Virus record (IMG/VR): IMGVR_UViG_3300006923_000022
Location: 1 to 62,449 of that record
Length of the DNA stretch: 62,449 nucleotides
Strand: one strand, 5' to 3'
From: a virus
The notes beneath the pieces were generated by a model. That model had not been told where the DNA came from. It saw only the letters and a program-made list of their open reading frames with translations, and searched no databases. Both the position numbers and the translations under genes were made by a program. Shown here in pieces: positions 29,631-37,283 of the stretch (positions are counted from its first letter, which is position 1; every line of letters begins with the position of its first letter).

Positions 29631-30143
29631 ATGATCTTAGGAATAGACATTAGTACAAGCAAGATAGGAATATCTATAATTGATTATGATGAAAATTTAA
29701 TCTTATCTGAATTGATAAAGATGAAGTCCTCAGACTCACTTGAAGTCAGAGCTAAGATCTTTGATAAGAAAATGATTGAAATAAGGGGGAACTATGAGAT
29801 CAAACACATATTCATCGAGCAGCCATTCATGGCATTCTCGGGAGGCAAAACGACAGCAGTTACTATGGCAAAGTTGCAACGCTTTAATGGTATGTGTTGT
29901 TATGCCGTCTATGATTTATATGGCTTTTCTGCATCGCTCATACAAGCTAATAAAGCGAGAGGACTCGTCGAACTTAAAATCAAAAGGGGTGACAACACGA
30001 AGCTCAAGGTTATTGAATGGGTTAGCGAAAAGTATCCAAAAGATTTTATAGTAGAGTATACAAGACACGGTAATCCAAAACCCGGAACCGATGACAAAGC
30101 CGACGCAATCGTTATTGCAAATGCTGGATTAAAAACTATTTAG
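29631..30143 (+). CDS. ruvC: RuvC-like Holliday junction resolvase
   Basis: A 170-aa RNase H-fold nuclease of the RuvC type, expected to resolve branched DNA during phage recombination and before packaging, taking the role T4 gives to endonuclease VII (gp49). Catalytic acidic residues are visible: Asp6 in the opening LGIDIST strand, Glu63 in HIFIEQPF, and the C-terminal pair Asp155/Asp158 in TDDKADAIVIA. Length matches RuvC (about 170 aa). No Shine-Dalgarno precedes the ATG, and the promoter abuts it, so the message is probably leaderless. The stop codon lies within a candidate late promoter box for the next gene. Confidence 0.85.
   Translation: MILGIDISTSKIGISIIDYDENLILSELIKMKSSDSLEVRAKIFDKKMIEIRGNYEIKHIFIEQPFMAFSGGKTTAVTMAKLQRFNGMCCYAVYDLYGFSASLIQANKARGLVELKIKRGDNTKLKVIEWVSEKYPKDFIVEYTRHGNPKPGTDDKADAIVIANAGLKTI
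30136..30143 (+). promoter_or_regulatory. Candidate late promoter box CTATTTAG at the resolvase stop
   Basis: AACTATTTAG overlaps the final codons and stop of the resolvase gene and ends exactly 17 nt before the ATG at 30161, the commonest spacing for this box. It would give the next gene a separate late promoter. Confidence 0.5.
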
Positions 30144-30160
30144 TCCAAGAGGTGTTTGGA

Positions 30161-30925
30161 ATGCATGAAGATAAATGGCAAAGATTTTTATTAAGAGAAC
30201 AATTGCTAAAAGATGAAGAGTATGTTCGTAATGTCTTAGGTGAAGCATGTGTTGGTAACAATGAACTGATGCTACAGGAACAACTCCTTTTAGAATCTTT
30301 TTTTGAAAAAGTTAAAGGACTTGCTGGTAAGGGAAAAAGTACATTTTCTGTTATATCTAAAATATATAAAGATCCTTCAAAAATAAGGATGTTTTCTGGC
30401 TTTATTGATGACAATATAATCAGACCAGCGTTTAAAAGTATTAAAGAAAAAATTGAAAAAATTCAAGATCTTATAAAAAAACAGAAAGACGATATGTTTG
30501 TTAAACCTTTATATTCATTGTTGGAAATTTTTAACGACCGTGTGAATAAAACATATAATTCAATCAAAGCCGTTGCAGAACCTTGGAAAAAAACGATGGT
30601 GGCAATGGCTTTCGCCGCAGCACTGGGTTATTTGAAAGAAAAGATATTCGACATGATACCTATTACCAAGACCTTGGAAGATATTTTTAATTTTTTTAAA
30701 GACGAGGTTGTTGGCTTTTTAAAGGATAAGCTTGGAGAACAGTTTGTAGATGCTACTATTGGTGTGTTAAGTGGTGGAGTTACTACATTTATATCTTGGG
30801 TTACTAAGATAGTAGGAAATGTTTCTTTTATGTACGATATTTTAGAACCAGCAATTGAGCCGTTTCTAAAGGGAGCGATATCTTTATCCAAATTCGAAGA
30901 AGTATACAAGAAACCAATTTATTAA
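30161..30925 (+). CDS. Hypothetical helical, partly hydrophobic protein; possible packaged protein
   Basis: A 254-aa protein with no recognised family. I choose ATG 30161 because AAGAGG lies eight bases upstream; a GTG nine bases earlier overlaps that site. The N-terminus (HEDKWQRFLLREQLL) resembles the W-R-K-F-L leader of the GNAT-like protein at 43282, and L-R-E at residues 11-13 fits a gp21-type cleavage pattern. The rest is mostly helical with hydrophobic stretches at about 150-165 (TMVAMAFAAALGYL) and 200-230, which could insert in membranes. It carries a late-type box although it sits between two genes with early-type promoters. A packaged (internal) protein is a reasonable inference, not shown. 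Confidence 0.5.
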   Translation: MHEDKWQRFLLREQLLKDEEYVRNVLGEACVGNNELMLQEQLLLESFFEKVKGLAGKGKSTFSVISKIYKDPSKIRMFSGFIDDNIIRPAFKSIKEKIEKIQDLIKKQKDDMFVKPLYSLLEIFNDRVNKTYNSIKAVAEPWKKTMVAMAFAAALGYLKEKIFDMIPITKTLEDIFNFFKDEVVGFLKDKLGEQFVDATIGVLSGGVTTFISWVTKIVGNVSFMYDILEPAIEPFLKGAISLSKFEEVYKKPIY

Positions 30926-30933
30926 TTTTTTTC

Positions 30934-30961
30934 TTGACAAACTTTAGAAACGTGTTATACT
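30934..30961 (+). promoter_or_regulatory. Sigma70-type promoter for primase gene
   Basis: TTGACA (30934-30939), a 16-nt spacer and TATACT (30956-30961) preceded by TGT form an extended -10 promoter. The ATG at 30981 follows with a strong CGGAGGA ribosome binding site, giving a short leader. Confidence 0.8.
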
Positions 30962-30980
30962 AAAATCATCGGAGGATAAC

Positions 30981-31916
30981 ATGGAAGAGAAACGAAAGAT
31001 CGTTTCCGATATACTTGGAGGGTATAATCGGAGAGGAAATGAACACCTATATTCATGCCCATATTGTAATCACCACAAGAGAAAGATGTCCGTCAACTTC
31101 TCACAAGGTGTGTTCAAATGTTGGGTTTGCGATACAAGAGGTAAGAACATCTATAGGATTGTTCGCAAGTTTGGTAACTACAACCAAAGACAAAAGTGGC
31201 TTGAACTTGAGGGTCGCTTAGACCTTACAGAGTTTGATAAACTTTTCAACGAAATAAACGAGATAGAAATCGAACAGGTGATCGACTTACCAGAAGAGAT
31301 GATATCTCTTTGCAACAAGCACCTTCCGAGATCATCACAAAAGCCTTTAGACTATTTGCGAGACCGAGGAATATCCATGGAGCAGATAAAGCTTTGGAAA
31401 ATAGGCTACTGCCCAGAGGGAAGGTACGGAGGCCGTATTATTATCCCATCGTTCAATATGAACGGAGACGTCAATTATTTTATTGCACGTTCGTATGTAG
31501 GTCATAGAAGAAAATACCTCAACCCTTTGGCTTCCAAGGATATTATATTCAATGAACTTATCATTGATTGGGATGAACCTGTCGTTCTTGTTGAGGGAGT
31601 GTTTGATGCTCTCGTTGCAGGAACGCAAGCCATCCCTATCCTCGGCTCCACTTTAAGGACGAACTCTCGCCTGTTCCAAGCCCTTTCTATCAATGACACA
31701 CCAGTATACCTAGGACTTGACGCAGACGCTGAAAAGAAGGCTTCTTGGATGATTAAAAGCATGTTACAGTATGACATGGAGATCTATAGGATAGATACAT
31801 CAGCAGTTGAGGATATTGGCTCAATGTCCGAGAGACAGTTCTATAATGCCTTCCAAAATGCCGAACCGATAGAATCCGATTTCTATTTCTTTGAGCGAAT
31901 GATTAGCAGGATATAA
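30981..31916 (+). CDS. 61: DNA primase, gp61-like (CHC2 zinc and Toprim domains)
   Basis: A 311-aa primase that would make RNA primers for lagging-strand synthesis with the phage helicase. The zinc-binding domain has Cys26-x2-Cys29 (SCPYC) and Cys47-x2-Cys50 (CWVC). The Toprim core is visible as VLVEGVFDAL (Glu205) and GLDADAEKK (Asp247, Asp249). Length is close to T4 gp61 (342 aa). It has its own consensus promoter and a strong ribosome binding site, as expected for an early gene. Its helicase partner is not in this window. Confidence 0.85.
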   Translation: MEEKRKIVSDILGGYNRRGNEHLYSCPYCNHHKRKMSVNFSQGVFKCWVCDTRGKNIYRIVRKFGNYNQRQKWLELEGRLDLTEFDKLFNEINEIEIEQVIDLPEEMISLCNKHLPRSSQKPLDYLRDRGISMEQIKLWKIGYCPEGRYGGRIIIPSFNMNGDVNYFIARSYVGHRRKYLNPLASKDIIFNELIIDWDEPVVLVEGVFDALVAGTQAIPILGSTLRTNSRLFQALSINDTPVYLGLDADAEKKASWMIKSMLQYDMEIYRIDTSAVEDIGSMSERQFYNAFQNAEPIESDFYFFERMISRI

Positions 31917-31917
31917 A

Positions 31918-31925
31918 CTATTTAT
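31918..31925 (+). promoter_or_regulatory. Candidate late promoter box CTATTTAT
   Basis: AACTATTTAT begins two bases after the primase stop and ends 17 nt before the ATG at 31943. It gives a late-type signal to a small gene lying between two early-type genes. Confidence 0.6.
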
Positions 31926-31942
31926 ATCAACGAGGATTTATC

Positions 31943-32257
31943 ATGAAATTAACAAACGAACAATTAAAGCAAATTATCAAGGAAGAGATTCAAGAAATTC
32001 TCTCCGAGTCAGATTGGGATCCAACCCGTATGACAAAGAAAGAAAAGGATGTATTGAGAGGTCCCAAACCAACATCGTCGTATGAAAACCCAAATCCCGG
32101 AATGACACTACACAGCATGCAGGCAAAGATATACATCAATGCTCTGGATGAGTTGAGCCCAGAAGATGGACCACTTACTGCTGATCAGGGAACAATAGAT
32201 GCTATCTTGAAAATAAGACCTGACCTAGAAGGTCGAGTCGTTTTAAAGGAAATATAA
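31943..32257 (+). CDS. Small protein with shared QIIKEE leader (copy 1)
   Basis: A 104-aa protein whose first 19 residues, MKLTNEQLKQIIKEEIQEI, are nearly identical to those of three other small proteins (35797, 37267, 38122). The rest (WDPTRMTKKEKDVLRGP, then LDELSPEDGPLTADQGTID) is unrelated to the payloads of the other three and matches no family I know. The leader is an amphipathic helix with I-K-E at residues 12-14, compatible with a gp21-type prohead protease site. I infer a capsid-targeted internal protein. It has a GAGGA ribosome binding site and its own late-type box. Confidence 0.6.
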   Translation: MKLTNEQLKQIIKEEIQEILSESDWDPTRMTKKEKDVLRGPKPTSSYENPNPGMTLHSMQAKIYINALDELSPEDGPLTADQGTIDAILKIRPDLEGRVVLKEI

Positions 32258-32265
32258 AAAATAAT

Positions 32266-32294
32266 TTGACAGATCTTCCGCAATGTGTTATAAT
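32266..32294 (+). promoter_or_regulatory. Sigma70-type promoter for SbcD-SbcC fusion gene
   Basis: TTGACA (32266-32271), a 17-nt spacer and TATAAT (32289-32294) preceded by TGT give a perfect extended -10 promoter. This also fixes the gene start: an upstream in-frame ATG at 32283 would lie before the -10 box, so the ATG at 32322 with ACGGAGGA is the real start. Confidence 0.85.
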
Positions 32295-32321
32295 GATAAC
32301 ATAAGTAATCACGGAGGATAT

Positions 32322-35300
32322 ATGACTTATAAGATCGCACATTTTGCGGATACACATATTCGTAATCTTAAATACCACGAAGAGTATCGTTTTGTTTTCA
32401 AACAAATGTACAAGAAACTTCGAGACCAAAAAGTTGACATGATCGTTCATTGCGGTGACCTCGCTCACACAAAGACCCAACTGTCACCAGAATACTTTGC
32501 TATGGCAGCGGAGTTTCTCAAGAACTTGGCAGACATAGCACCAACCTATGTTATATTAGGAAATCATGATGGAAACCTTAGAAACTCTGGAAGAGAAGAT
32601 GCTATCACGCCGATAGCAGAAGCACTAGATCATCCGAACCTGCATCTCTTAAAAGACTCAGGAAACCACCGAGTCGATGCTGGTCTGTCGTTTAACGTGC
32701 TTTCTATCTTTGATAGAGAGAACTGGGAACATCCAGATAGCAACGGTATCAATATCGCTCTATATCATGGAGCTGTTATGGGTTCAACAACTGGAACTGG
32801 CTGGGCTATGGAACACGGAGACGATGATATCTCTGTATTCAAAGGTCATGACTTTGCTATGCTTGGAGACATTCATAAACCACAGATACTAGACCCAGAA
32901 GGTCGTGTACAGTATGCTGGCTCAACGATTCAACAAAACTTCTCAGAAGGATCTCGCAAGGGATATAAACTATGGTGCATCGACTCAGAAGAGAAATTTA
33001 ATGTACAACACGTCACATTCGTCTCTCCTCGTCCGTTTATGACCATCGACTTGAACAAGACGGGTGAGATACCCGAACACTATCATATACCCCGTGGTGC
33101 AAGGCTCAGGCTTATTTCTCGCACCAACTTGCCATCAACAAAGATACGCAAGGTTACTGATTTAGCCCGTTCTAAATATAATCCGACCTCTGTTACCTTT
33201 GTCGACAAAAGCACATCAGAATTCACATCCTCGCTCGGAGAAACGCAAAGAATGGAGAACCTTCGAGATCTTTCGGTCCAAGAACGTTGGATTCGAGAAT
33301 ATTTAAAAGAATATGAGTTAGATGAAGAGATAATGCAAGAAGTACTCGATTTAAACTCTAAATATAATAAGGAAGCAGAAAAGAATGAAGAAGTCAGAAG
33401 AAACGTCACATGGAGTATTAAAGAGATGCAGTTTGAAAATCTTTTCAATTATGGATCGGGTAATAACGTGGATTTTACAAAGCTCTCTGGAATTGTTGGC
33501 ATATTTGGCAGGAACTACAGTGGCAAATCTTCTATTATTGATTCTGCTTTGTATGGCCTTTTCAATACAACCTCCAAGGGCGAAAGAAAAAACGTCCACA
33601 TCGTCAATCAAAACAAGAGCAAAGCATGTATACAAATGGTCATTGAAGCAGATGGCCAAGAATATCAAATATGTCGGAATCTTAATAAATCTAGTAAGAC
33701 CGTCAAAGGAAAGTCCGTCATTAGTGCCTCTGGGGATCTTGATTTTCACAATATCACTACCGATAGTTCTTGCAATGGCGATTCTATAAAAGATAGTGAT
33801 AAAAACATTCGTAAAGTCTTTGGCTCTATTGATGACTTTATGATCACATCTATGGCTTCTCAAATGGATTCGTTATCGTTTATCAAAGAAGGATCAACGA
33901 AACGCAAGGAGATTCTTGCAAAGTTTCTTGATCTCGAACTCTTTGATCAAAAATTCAAATTGGCAAAGAAGGATTCGTCGGAGATAAATGCTCTTATTCG
34001 AAGATTCAAAAACAAAGAGTTAGCAAAACATTTGATTATAAAGCAGGAAACCATTGAGGAGATATATGACGATATCGACAGACAAACAGATCTCTGCAAG
34101 AAACATACCAAACGATATGAAGAACTCAAAACAGAACTGAATCAGATAGAACAAGATATCTCATCTATTCCAACAGAGATAGTTGATATACATGAGATAG
34201 AAGATATGATTGCCCAAAGACATGACGACCTTGCTAGAGCGAAAGAGATGTTTGTTTTATATGAAGCAACAATAGAAAAGAATAAGGAAATCGCCAATGA
34301 ATTGGTGACTCATATATCTTCTCTATCTCATGAGAGGCTGGAGGCTTTAGAACTATCTTGGAAAGACCATAAGAAAAAATATGGTGAAAACCAACAAGCA
34401 CTAAGTGCCCTCGCTGCAAAACAAAAGAATGCATCAAAGAAGATAAAGATGTTGGATAATCATGAATATGATCCCGATTGCTCGTTCTGTTGTGATAACA
34501 AATTCGTAAAGGATGCTAATAAGGCAAGAGATCTATTGCCATCTATCCAAGCAGAAATGGATGCTCTATCGATAACAGGTGAAGAACTACAAGAAAAGAT
34601 GGATTTCTTAGATATTAATTCTATCCATGCTGATCTTGAGAAGCATGAGAAGCTCACAAAGAGAAAGAACGTTCTTCTCTCCGAGGCCAAAAACTTAGAG
34701 ATAAAAGCAGAGTCTTTGGTATCAAAGGTTTCTTTATATAAAAACGAACTTACTTCTCTCAAAGAAAAGCAGGAAGAGTATGAGAATAACAAGCATGCCA
34801 TTGAGAACCTTTCTTCTTTGACAAGATCAAAGTATGCTGTGAGGACCAAAATGCTTGAGGCCAAAGGAAGAAAAGATAAGTGCGACAAGAAGGTTCAAGA
34901 CTGCCTTGTTGAACTAGGTTCAGTTAAACATGCCATGAAGGTAATACGCTCAGAGAAAGCCGAACAGGATGCACTAGAAGCAGAATGGATTGCTTATGAC
35001 CTCTTCATGAGATGTATGCATACAAATGGCATTGCTTATGAAGTTATCAAGCAAAAACTTCCTATTATCAACGAAGAGATCCAAAAGTGCCTTTCCACCA
35101 TTGTCGACTTTGAAATTAACTTTGAGGAAGACGGAAGAAATCTTAATATTAGTATAAGACATCCTAAATATGAGTCTCGACCAATCTCTATGGGTTCCGG
35201 TGCGGAAAAGACAATAGCAGCGATGGCGATTAGATTAGCTTTGATTTCTATTACGAATTTGCCAAAAAGCACACTATTTATAATGGATGAACCAGCTACT

Positions 35301-35465
35301 GCTCTTGACCAAGAACATATGGAAGGTTTCATTAGACTTTTGGAGATGATTAAAACAAAATTCAAAACTATTCTTCTAATATCACACTTAGATGTTCTTA
35401 AGGACTGTGTTGATACAACAATCGATATCCAAAAGCACAATGGTTATGCCAAAGTAAATGTCTAG
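32322..35465 (+). CDS. Single-chain Mre11-Rad50 (SbcD-SbcC, gp47-gp46) fusion nuclease
   Basis: A 1047-aa protein that joins the two recombination nuclease subunits normally encoded separately (T4 genes 47 and 46). Residues 1-~340 are the Mre11/SbcD phosphodiesterase: Asp10/His12 (ADTH), Asp46 (CGDLAH), Asn81-His82-Asp83 (GNHDG), an LYHGAV block near 150 and GDIHKPQ near 185. From ~375 the Rad50/SbcC ATPase begins: Walker A GRNYSGKS at 396-403, long coiled coils, a zinc hook Cys720-x2-Cys723, the ABC signature MGSGAEKT at 957-964 and Walker B LFIMDEP at 985-991. All catalytic motifs are present and the frame is open throughout. It should process DNA ends for recombination-dependent replication. 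Confidence 0.9.
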   Translation: MTYKIAHFADTHIRNLKYHEEYRFVFKQMYKKLRDQKVDMIVHCGDLAHTKTQLSPEYFAMAAEFLKNLADIAPTYVILGNHDGNLRNSGREDAITPIAEALDHPNLHLLKDSGNHRVDAGLSFNVLSIFDRENWEHPDSNGINIALYHGAVMGSTTGTGWAMEHGDDDISVFKGHDFAMLGDIHKPQILDPEGRVQYAGSTIQQNFSEGSRKGYKLWCIDSEEKFNVQHVTFVSPRPFMTIDLNKTGEIPEHYHIPRGARLRLISRTNLPSTKIRKVTDLARSKYNPTSVTFVDKSTSEFTSSLGETQRMENLRDLSVQERWIREYLKEYELDEEIMQEVLDLNSKYNKEAEKNEEVRRNVTWSIKEMQFENLFNYGSGNNVDFTKLSGIVGIFGRNYSGKSSIIDSALYGLFNTTSKGERKNVHIVNQNKSKACIQMVIEADGQEYQICRNLNKSSKTVKGKSVISASGDLDFHNITTDSSCNGDSIKDSDKNIRKVFGSIDDFMITSMASQMDSLSFIKEGSTKRKEILAKFLDLELFDQKFKLAKKDSSEINALIRRFKNKELAKHLIIKQETIEEIYDDIDRQTDLCKKHTKRYEELKTELNQIEQDISSIPTEIVDIHEIEDMIAQRHDDLARAKEMFVLYEATIEKNKEIANELVTHISSLSHERLEALELSWKDHKKKYGENQQALSALAAKQKNASKKIKMLDNHEYDPDCSFCCDNKFVKDANKARDLLPSIQAEMDALSITGEELQEKMDFLDINSIHADLEKHEKLTKRKNVLLSEAKNLEIKAESLVSKVSLYKNELTSLKEKQEEYENNKHAIENLSSLTRSKYAVRTKMLEAKGRKDKCDKKVQDCLVELGSVKHAMKVIRSEKAEQDALEAEWIAYDLFMRCMHTNGIAYEVIKQKLPIINEEIQKCLSTIVDFEINFEEDGRNLNISIRHPKYESRPISMGSGAEKTIAAMAIRLALISITNLPKSTLFIMDEPATALDQEHMEGFIRLLEMIKTKFKTILLISHLDVLKDCVDTTIDIQKHNGYAKVNV

Positions 35466-35476
35466 GAGGATAAGAT

Positions 35477-35800
35477 GTGGAAAAGGAAGAGTTCTTACAA
35501 AAAGTGGAGCAATACATGATAGAACAGAAAAATAAGTTACAAGACGCCAAAGAAGATATTCAAGAGAAAGTTGAAAAACTTGATCTTAAAAAGAAACTTT
35601 ATTTGGGTAATCCTAAAAAGGGCATGCTAGATGCTCTTCAAGAAAAAATGATTTCAAGAAAACTTCTTGTTTTCGTTTGTGCTACGGCACTTTTAGCATC
35701 AGCACAGTTAGATCCTGAGACTTGGGGAATGATTGCTATGATGTATATCGGTGGACAAACCGCCGTTGATTTTGCAAAAATGTGGAGACATGGACAATGA
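35477..35800 (+). CDS. Holin-like small membrane protein
   Basis: A 107-aa protein. The first ~58 residues are charged and helical (QKVEQYMIEQKNKLQDAK, EKVEKLDLKKK). Two hydrophobic segments follow at about 62-76 (KLLVFVCATALLASA) and 83-100 (WGMIAMMYIGGQTAVDFA). The layout resembles small phage membrane proteins of the holin type, and it heads a cassette of other membrane-associated small genes. The start is GTG 35477, six bases after TAGGAGGA; an ATG two bases earlier opens a frame that stops quickly. The stop overlaps the next start as ATGA. The lysis role is an inference. Confidence 0.45.
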   Translation: MEKEEFLQKVEQYMIEQKNKLQDAKEDIQEKVEKLDLKKKLYLGNPKKGMLDALQEKMISRKLLVFVCATALLASAQLDPETWGMIAMMYIGGQTAVDFAKMWRHGQ

Positions 35801-36162
35801 AAATTACAAAACAACAATTAAAACAAATAATCAAAGAAGAACTAGAAGCCATTCAAGAGAATGGTGAAGCATACCATCAGGGGTCTCAAGCAAGACAATC
35901 GCTTGATACTCAAGATACTTTGGACAAGGTACCAATGCAGGACCATGCAGAATACCAGTTGGTGGCACAAAATATGATGCAAGCCACAGAACACATGCAA
36001 CAGCTTGAAAAGGCTTTTGATATGGGAGATAATGAAGTGAGCAGAGAGATGCTCGGAGCTGCAATGACTGCTGTTCGCAAAGCTCAAAAAGCTTTCACCG
36101 AATTTATCGAAGGTTATATTAATGCTGATCAGAACCCTGATTATTGGGCACCTGACTATTAA
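35797..36162 (+). CDS. Small protein with shared QIIKEE leader (copy 2)
   Basis: A 121-aa protein opening with MKITKQQLKQIIKEELEAI, the shared leader. I choose ATG 35797 (ATGA overlap with the previous stop, GGAG nine bases upstream) over an upstream in-frame GTG at 35782, because the leader then starts at residue 1 as in its three relatives. The payload is Gln/Met/Ala-rich and helical (QLVAQNMMQATEHMQQLEKA, then AAMTAVRKAQKAFTEFIEGY) and resembles nothing I recognise. It is translationally coupled to the holin-like gene. A capsid-targeted internal protein is inferred from the leader. Confidence 0.6.
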   Translation: MKITKQQLKQIIKEELEAIQENGEAYHQGSQARQSLDTQDTLDKVPMQDHAEYQLVAQNMMQATEHMQQLEKAFDMGDNEVSREMLGAAMTAVRKAQKAFTEFIEGYINADQNPDYWAPDY

Positions 36163-36172
36163 GGAAGAATAA

Positions 36173-36508
36173 ATGATTTGGTGGAGCAAAATAATTGCTT
36201 GGATGAAAGCCCATTGGAACTGGTTGGCTCTGTTGGTCCTTGCTGGTGTTGCTTATTTCCTAGGAAAAAAAGACTCAGCTAACTTGCTAGCTCATGCAAC
36301 TATTGCTAAAGACCAATATAAAAAGGATGCAGAGGCGATAGAGAAAGCAGCCAAAGCTAAAACCAAGCGAGACGATAAGATCGACAATAGAAAAGAAGAG
36401 ATTAAAAAAGCTTTGATCGAAGAAAAAGAAAGAAAGTTGAGACTTGTCACTCAAGAAGAAATAGACGCCGATGAAGTGTTTGTAAACATGGGAATAGACA
36501 AAAGATGA
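36173..36508 (+). CDS. Spanin-like membrane-anchored coiled-coil protein
   Basis: A 111-aa protein with an N-terminal membrane anchor at about residues 14-30 (HWNWLALLVLAGVAYFL) followed by a highly charged coiled coil (KKDAEAIEKAAKAKTKRD, then RKEEIKKALIEEKERKLR). One TM segment plus a periplasmic-type coiled coil is the architecture of phage i-spanins (Rz), which link the inner membrane to an outer-membrane partner during lysis of Gram-negative hosts. An AAGGAAG ribosome binding site precedes the ATG. The stop overlaps the next start (ATGA), as is common for Rz/Rz1 pairs. The call rests on architecture and position only. Confidence 0.45.
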   Translation: MIWWSKIIAWMKAHWNWLALLVLAGVAYFLGKKDSANLLAHATIAKDQYKKDAEAIEKAAKAKTKRDDKIDNRKEEIKKALIEEKERKLRLVTQEEIDADEVFVNMGIDKR

Positions 36509-36900
36509 TTCTATTATTACTATCATCGCTAGCATGGGGCAACCTCCCTGAATATACCTATATAGAAGAGGGAGAACTTGCCCCATTTTCAGGAAGGCTA
36601 TTCAACGATGCAGCAGCGGACATATTAGCCGAGCAAATCGAAATGGGGCCAAGAGAGTGTCAGATAAACTTGGAATACCAGTTAGGTCTGCAAGAAGCAG
36701 AGAAGCAACAAGAGATTTTAAAACTTAAAAGTTCTCACAAATTTGAGATCCAAATCCTCGAAGCCGAAGTACAAGCAAAGAAAGAAAGGATTAAGAATTT
36801 AGAAGAATTAAAAACTCCACCAAAAAAACAATTTTGGTTCACTTTGGGACTAATTACTGGAGTAGGAACTACGATAGCAATAGCGAAGGCGGTTGAATGA
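36505..36900 (+). CDS. Secreted/membrane protein with signal peptide and C-terminal TM segment
   Basis: A 131-aa protein beginning with a short signal-like hydrophobic segment (ILLLLSSLAWG), then an acidic region with APFSGRLFNDAAADILAEQ, a coiled-coil stretch (EAEKQQEILKLKSSHKFEIQ and beyond) and a C-terminal hydrophobic segment at about 111-128 (FWFTLGLITGVGTTIAIA). The P-F-S-G-R-L-x-N-D-A-A block looks like a conserved family signature but I cannot name the family. No lipobox cysteine is visible, so it is not a standard o-spanin. Coupling to the spanin-like gene suggests a partner role in envelope disruption. ATGA overlaps exist on both sides. Confidence 0.4.
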   Translation: MILLLLSSLAWGNLPEYTYIEEGELAPFSGRLFNDAAADILAEQIEMGPRECQINLEYQLGLQEAEKQQEILKLKSSHKFEIQILEAEVQAKKERIKNLEELKTPPKKQFWFTLGLITGVGTTIAIAKAVE

Positions 36901-37283
36901 AAAAGAAAGATCCAAACTATGCCGTAAAAGTTGAGAAAGAGATAGCAAAAAAGTACGGAGAAAAAACTGTTCAACACCCAAAAAGCCAATGGACTGACGA
37001 AAAAGAACGAGAATATGTCAAACAATTAAAAGATCTTTACAAAAGAAGAAACGAAGAAGAACAAGAACACGTTGAAGTTAATGGAGTTTTTGTTTCAAAT
37101 AAACTATTTACAAAAGAAACCAAACGCTCTTGTCCCGTTTGTAATACATACTCCTTCAAATCTAATGATGATGTTTATATGTCAAAGTTTGAGTGTTGCG
37201 AAAAATGTTATATCCAATGGGTTGAAGATCGCGAAGAACGATGGCTTAAAGGATGGAGACCTAGTAATGAAAATAACAAATGA
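36897..37283 (+). CDS. Small zinc-binding protein
   Basis: A 128-aa basic, charged protein. Cys79-x2-Cys82 (CPVC) and Cys100/101-Cys104 (CCEKC), 18 residues apart, form a likely zinc ribbon. The N-terminal ~60 residues are Lys/Glu-rich and helical (KVEKEIAKKYGEKT; EKEREYVKQLKDLYKRR). The end is Trp-rich (WVEDREERWLKGWRP). It starts within the stop of the previous gene (ATGA) and overlaps the next by 17 nt. Zinc ribbons of this size often mediate protein or nucleic-acid contacts, but no specific role can be assigned. Confidence 0.5.
   Translation: MKKKDPNYAVKVEKEIAKKYGEKTVQHPKSQWTDEKEREYVKQLKDLYKRRNEEEQEHVEVNGVFVSNKLFTKETKRSCPVCNTYSFKSNDDVYMSKFECCEKCYIQWVEDREERWLKGWRPSNENNK

Noticed and set aside
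32283-32321. Upstream ATG (32283) as start of the SbcD-SbcC fusion
   Set aside because: It lies upstream of the -10 element at 32289-32294 and could not be in the transcript; ATG 32322 has ACGGAGGA and places the Mre11 ADTH motif at residue 10.
37072-37266. Long N-terminal extension of the third leader protein
   Set aside because: The extension overlaps the zinc-binding gene in another frame and has no ribosome binding site; the leader at 37267 matches the starts of its three relatives.
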